From Anaerolineae bacterium (GTDB lineage Bacteria > Chloroflexota > Anaerolineae > UBA1429): a stretch of DNA of 28,537 nt. The translations under genes were made by a program, and so were the position numbers. The stretch lies in NCBI GenBank assembly GCA_016928125.1, contig JAFGLK010000334.1, forward strand, positions 1 through 28,537, written 5' to 3'. The notes under the pieces are model-generated. The model was given only the letters and a program-made list of their open reading frames with translations. It made no database searches and had not been told where the DNA came from. Positions 25,249 through 28,537 of this stretch are shown piece by piece. The number at the start of each line of letters is the position of its first letter. Position 1 is the stretch's first letter.

Positions 25249-25276
25249 ATTATACGGCTACACAGGCGAAGCACAA
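25249..25276 (-). promoter_or_regulatory. Promoter of the mazG-ECF operon
   Basis: On the minus strand TTGTGC (25276-25271), a 16-base spacer and a perfect TATAAT (25254-25249) are present. Transcription would begin about 35 bases before the mazG ATG. Confidence 0.65.
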
Positions 25277-25319
25277 ACACTGAGACGGGTCTGGAGGTTC
25301 CCCGGGTCGCCATGATTCG

Positions 25320-25349
25320 TTGACACTCGTCCGCGAGTTGTAGTATACT
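25320..25349 (+). promoter_or_regulatory. Promoter of the hexuronate operon with internal palindrome
   Basis: A perfect TTGACA (25320-25325) is followed after 18 bases by TATACT (25344-25349). The spacer contains the inverted repeat ACTCG-TCCG-CGAGT (25324-25337), well placed for a repressor or a spacer-binding activator. The leader to the ATG is about 150 bases. Confidence 0.7.
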
Positions 25350-25504
25350 CCGCCTCATGGCCGGGCAGGGACACCAAAACCAGGGCCTGAATGTGCGCTG
25401 CCATCCCCTCTCCTGGCCCCCTGGCGTGGACCGCCCGCCAGGCTTCCATGATCATCCGCAAGCCGGGGCCAAGCCAGTCGGCGTTCGAATGCAAGGGGAC
25501 GTGC

Positions 25505-27043
25505 ATGTCTGATCTTGTGGATCTTTTGCGTGCCAAAGGCGAGCCCATCGGCATCCTGGAGGCTCTGACAGGCCTGTCTGTCTATCCGCGCTCGCTCGTC
25601 AGCATCCCATCGGGATTGGTTTTCCTTGCCCACGCGGGCGCCAAACGGTCATTGGGTCTCCTGATGCAGGGAGACGTGCCACCTGAATTCCAGCTGCAGG
25701 TGCGGCCGGCCTCGTTCGAAGACCGCGCTCTGCGCATAGGCCTCGGGGAGACCGATCACGGCAACGCGCTGGCCCTGCGCGCCCACGTGCCTTTCACGGC
25801 GCCGATCCGAGTCGGCCTGCATAAGTCGGCGGGCTGGGGCGATCGCCTGGGCATCGCCACGCCGGGCCACGTGCGCGCCATGCGCCACGCTCGGGGCATC
25901 GTGCCCATCTTCGCCCAGCAATCCATCCGCGAGATGGAGCGTACGGCCAGGACGCCGGAGGATGTGATGGATGACGCCTCGTGGGGCGTCCTCCAGGAGG
26001 GTTGGCAGGCTGGGTTTGGCGCCGATGCGGACCATTTGAAGAACGAACAGGATATCGACGTCTGCGTCTCCGCCGGCTTTGTGATGTACACCCTCGATCC
26101 GCGCGACCATGTCGACAATGAGGCCGAGACCGATGGGATCGCCGAGCTCCGGCGTAAGTACGCCGCGCTGCCCTGGGAGCGCCTGGAGACGACGCCCGAG
26201 GCCACACATCGGGCCTATGCGGGCAAGAGCTGGCGACTCACGGGCGGTGAGGAGCTGTCCATCAGCGAGGAGCATCTCTTGCGGGCAGCCTGCAAGTATG
26301 GACGTGCGCTGGCCCATCTGGTGAGCATGTATCGCTATCTCGTGAGCGCCATCGGATCGAGACCTTTTGAGCTTGAGGTTTCGGTGGATGAGACAGATAC
26401 CCCCACCAAGCCTGAGGAGCACTTTTACATCGCCAGTGAGCTGCGACATCTGGGCGTGGAATGGGTGAGCCTGGCCCCGCGCTATGTGGGGCGCTTTGAG
26501 AAAGGCGTGGACTATATCGGGGATCTGGGCGCCTTTGAGGACTCGTTCCGGCGCCATGTGGCCGTGGCCCGCTATCTGGGGCCTTACAAGCTGAGCTTGC
26601 ACTCTGGCTCCGACAAGTTCAGCATCTACCCGATCGCTGCCCGCCTGGCTGGCGAATGGGTGCACCTCAAGACGGCCGGCACGAGCTATCTGGAGGCTCT
26701 GCGCGCTATCTCCCGGATCAATCCCGAACTATTCCGCGAGATCTACCGCTTTGCGCTCGATCATTATGAGGAGGATCGGCGCTCGTACCATGTCTCAGCG
26801 GAGATGAGCCGCGCGCCGCGACCCGAAGCGGTTGAGGACGCCGAGTTGGACACCGTTTTGGATCAGTTCGATGCACGCCAAGCGTTGCACGTGACTTTTG
26901 GCACCGTGCTGACCATTCGTGAGTCTGATGGGACCTATCGATTCCGCGATCGCATCTATGCTGCGCTGACATCCAATGAAGAGGCTCACTATGCGGCGCT
27001 GGAGAAGCACATCCTGAGGCACCTGCAGCCTTTCAACAGCTGA
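25505..27043 (+). CDS. uxaE: Tagaturonate epimerase (UxaE family)
   Basis: The start is the ATG at 25505 with AAGGGGA 7 bases upstream. The 512-residue length fits the family. Recognisable stretches include LHKSAGWGDRLGIATPGH, KNEQDIDVCVSAGFVMYTLDPRDHVDNEA, FELEVSVDETDTPT and KLSLHSGSDKFSIYPIAA. UxaE interconverts D-tagaturonate and D-fructuronate by C4 epimerisation, so galacturonate can enter the glucuronate branch without the altronate route. The following gene is the matching fructuronate reductase, which strongly supports this role. The enzyme is soluble and cytoplasmic. Confidence 0.92.
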   Translation: MSDLVDLLRAKGEPIGILEALTGLSVYPRSLVSIPSGLVFLAHAGAKRSLGLLMQGDVPPEFQLQVRPASFEDRALRIGLGETDHGNALALRAHVPFTAPIRVGLHKSAGWGDRLGIATPGHVRAMRHARGIVPIFAQQSIREMERTARTPEDVMDDASWGVLQEGWQAGFGADADHLKNEQDIDVCVSAGFVMYTLDPRDHVDNEAETDGIAELRRKYAALPWERLETTPEATHRAYAGKSWRLTGGEELSISEEHLLRAACKYGRALAHLVSMYRYLVSAIGSRPFELEVSVDETDTPTKPEEHFYIASELRHLGVEWVSLAPRYVGRFEKGVDYIGDLGAFEDSFRRHVAVARYLGPYKLSLHSGSDKFSIYPIAARLAGEWVHLKTAGTSYLEALRAISRINPELFREIYRFALDHYEEDRRSYHVSAEMSRAPRPEAVEDAELDTVLDQFDARQALHVTFGTVLTIRESDGTYRFRDRIYAALTSNEEAHYAALEKHILRHLQPFNS

Positions 27044-27061
27044 TCTCTTGGAAGGAAGGAT

Positions 27062-27895
27062 ATGGAAGCGAGCTATCTGGCCGAGTTGTTCAGTATCGAG
27101 GGCCAAGTGATCGTGATCACCGGAGGGGGTGGCATTCTGTGCGGCACCGCTGCCCATGGCCTGGCGAGGCTGGGTGCGCGTCTGGCTCTGCTGGACATCC
27201 GTCCCGAAGCGGCCAAGCAGGTGGCCGACGAGATCCAGGCTGCGGGTGGTGAGGCGGTGCCCTACTGCGCCGATGTGCTTGTGCGGGAGAGCCTCGAAGC
27301 ATGCGCACAGGAAATCATGCAGCGTTTTGGGCGCATTGATGGCCTGATCAATGGCGCGGGCGGCAACAAGCCTGAGGCGACCACCACGCCGGAGCTGTGC
27401 TTTTTCGATCTGCCCGAGGCAGCCTTTCAGGCGGTGTTCAATCTCAACTTTCTCGGCACACTGCTTCCCAGCCAGGTTTTCGGGCGCTATATGGCGGAAC
27501 AGGGCCACGGCGTGATCCTCAATATCGCCTCCATCAATGCCATCCGCTCGTTGACCAAGATCCCGGCCTACTCAGCAGCCAAGGCGGCGGTCAAGAACTT
27601 TACCGAGTGGCTGGCGGTGCACGTCTCACAGGAATGCTCGCCCAAGATCCGCGTGAACGCCATCGCGCCCGGGTTCTATCTGACCAACCAGAATCGCTTT
27701 CTGCTCCTCGATGCGCAGACCGGCGAGGCCACGCCACGGGGGCAAGCGATCCTCGATCATACGCCCATGCGCCGCTATGGCGACCCCGAGGAGTTGCTCT
27801 CGACCATCGTGTGGCTGTTGTCGCCAGGGGCATCGTTTGTGCACGGTGCGACGGCTGTGGTAGATGGCGGCTTTTGCGCTTTCAGCGGCGTCTAG
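27062..27895 (+). CDS. uxuB: D-mannonate oxidoreductase (fructuronate reductase), SDR type
   Basis: This 277-residue short-chain dehydrogenase begins 18 bases after uxaE, with GGAAGGAAGGAT as ribosome site. It has the cofactor motif TGGGGILCG (20-28), the NGAGG turn (97-101), S157 in NIASINAI, and the Y170-xxx-K174 catalytic pair in YSAAK. The segment LTKIPAYSAAKAAVKNFTEW and the tail ending FSGV match the Bacillus UxuB/YjmF subgroup. It reduces D-fructuronate to D-mannonate with NAD(P)H, the step after UxaE. A mannonate dehydratase (UxuA) would be the next expected enzyme and is not within the window. Confidence 0.9.
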   Translation: MEASYLAELFSIEGQVIVITGGGGILCGTAAHGLARLGARLALLDIRPEAAKQVADEIQAAGGEAVPYCADVLVRESLEACAQEIMQRFGRIDGLINGAGGNKPEATTTPELCFFDLPEAAFQAVFNLNFLGTLLPSQVFGRYMAEQGHGVILNIASINAIRSLTKIPAYSAAKAAVKNFTEWLAVHVSQECSPKIRVNAIAPGFYLTNQNRFLLLDAQTGEATPRGQAILDHTPMRRYGDPEELLSTIVWLLSPGASFVHGATAVVDGGFCAFSGV

Positions 27896-27962
27896 GCGGC
27901 GCGCGGCAAGCCAGGCTGTGCCCCGCTCGCTCTTGGCAACGACATCAAAGGAGGAACAGATC

Positions 27963-28537
27963 GTGGCGGATTTTCCCGAGGTAGCGCGCCCGCTCGTCGA
28001 ATTGCAGCCCAGCTATCCGTTTTTCGTCGGTATCGACTCGGATGGCTGCGTTTTCGACACCATGGAGATCAAACACAAAGAGTGCTTTGCGCCCAACATC
28101 ATCAAGCACTGGAATCTGCAAGCCGTCTCCAAGTATGCCCGCGAGGCGGCCGAGTTTGTCAATCTCTATTCCCAATGGCGGGGCATCAACCGCTGGCCTG
28201 CCCTCGTGATGGTGTTCGATCTGCTGCGCGAACGTCCCGAGGTCCAGCGTCGCAACGTCGCCATTCCAGAGGCGAACAAGATTCGCGAGTTCATCGCGTC
28301 TGACCTGCCCAAGAGCAACGAGTCGCTGGCTATGGTTGTGGCGGAGACGGGCGACCCGGAGCTGACCCGGGCTCTGGCGTGGAGCCGGGCGGTGAATGCC
28401 ACCATCGCGGATATGGTGTATGGCGTGCCGCCCTTTCCCTATGTGCGCGAGAGCCTGGACCTGATCACCAGCCATGCAGACGCCATCGTCGTGTCGCAGA
28501 CCCCGGTCGAGGCCCTGGTGCGCGAATGGGAGGAACA
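27963..28537 (+). CDS. HAD family hydrolase (3' end beyond window)
   Basis: The start is the GTG at 27963 with AGGAGG 8 bases upstream. The visible 191 codons show HAD motif I at residues 25-32 (DSDGCVFD; D25 and D27 would be nucleophile and acid/base). A helical cap region follows, and a motif-II-like VSQTP strand comes just before the window edge. It resembles phosphoglycolate/beta-phosphoglucomutase-like HAD enzymes but with a large cap. Its position 67 bases after uxuB suggests a sugar-acid-phosphate phosphatase or regulator of the uronate pathway. The substrate is unknown. Confidence 0.8.
   Translation, partial: MADFPEVARPLVELQPSYPFFVGIDSDGCVFDTMEIKHKECFAPNIIKHWNLQAVSKYAREAAEFVNLYSQWRGINRWPALVMVFDLLRERPEVQRRNVAIPEANKIREFIASDLPKSNESLAMVVAETGDPELTRALAWSRAVNATIADMVYGVPPFPYVRESLDLITSHADAIVVSQTPVEALVREWEE

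Noticed and set aside
23832..25283. Long plus-strand open frame (483 codons) opposite mazG
   Set aside because: It is antisense to a fully recognisable YabN-MazG gene and has no domain of its own.
25278..25310. CTGAGA near the divergent mazG/uxaE promoters, as in TPP riboswitches
   Set aside because: The other conserved TPP riboswitch blocks are absent, and it lies upstream of the mazG promoter.
25649..26665. Minus-strand open frame (338 codons) opposite uxaE
   Set aside because: It is a shadow of the well-matched uxaE coding region.

Overview
This window looks like a piece of a GC-rich bacterial chromosome, most likely a member of the Chloroflexota (Anaerolineae-like). That is an inference from gene content: a PAC2-family protein, an L25/CTC protein with a long acidic tail, Thr/Pro-rich linkers in surface proteins, a YabN-MazG fusion, an ECF transporter and several uronate/sugar-degrading enzymes. 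No rRNA, tRNA, CRISPR array, insertion sequence or phage gene was found. Almost every gene has an intact frame and several have recognisable sigma70-type promoters.

Layout. (1) 1-4016: sugar catabolism. A BNR-repeat propeller protein (cut by the left edge) and an enolase-superfamily sugar-acid enzyme run leftward. A GH42-like beta-galactosidase runs rightward from a shared divergent regulatory region. (2) 4017-6453: a PAC2-family protein convergent with an SLC45/GPH-like MFS sugar transporter; the terminator of the first lies inside the coding end of the second. (3) 6647-14911, all leftward: an 1813-residue secreted propeller/Ig-repeat protein, a membrane TPR protein with a C-terminal LysM domain, and ribosomal protein L25. 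L25 has a textbook promoter and an attenuator-like hairpin in its leader. (4) 15199-17914, rightward: an exosortase/EpsI pair, then AzlC/AzlD amino-acid exporter subunits. (5) 17937-20339: a Gfo/Idh/MocA oxidoreductase (leftward), divergent from a lipoprotein with a sulfatase-modifying-factor-like domain, which ends at a strong bidirectional terminator. (6) 20499-25208, leftward: a probable four-gene operon of YabN-MazG, an ECF S component, a fused double-ATPase EcfA and EcfT. (7) 25505 to the right edge: a hexuronate operon of UxaE (tagaturonate epimerase), SDR-type UxuB (fructuronate reductase) and a HAD hydrolase cut by the window edge.

How the parts fit. Regions 1, 2, 5 and 7 suggest an organism living on plant or exopolysaccharide sugars: galactosides, sugar acids and galacturonate. 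Regions 3 and 4 supply the cell-surface side: very large secreted repeat proteins, peptidoglycan-binding anchors and a protein-sorting transpeptidase. The most unusual items are the exosortase/EpsI pair with no visible sorting-signal substrate nearby, the EcfA fusion whose second ATPase half has lost its ABC signature motif, and the apparent co-transcription of a house-cleaning pyrophosphatase with a vitamin-type transporter.
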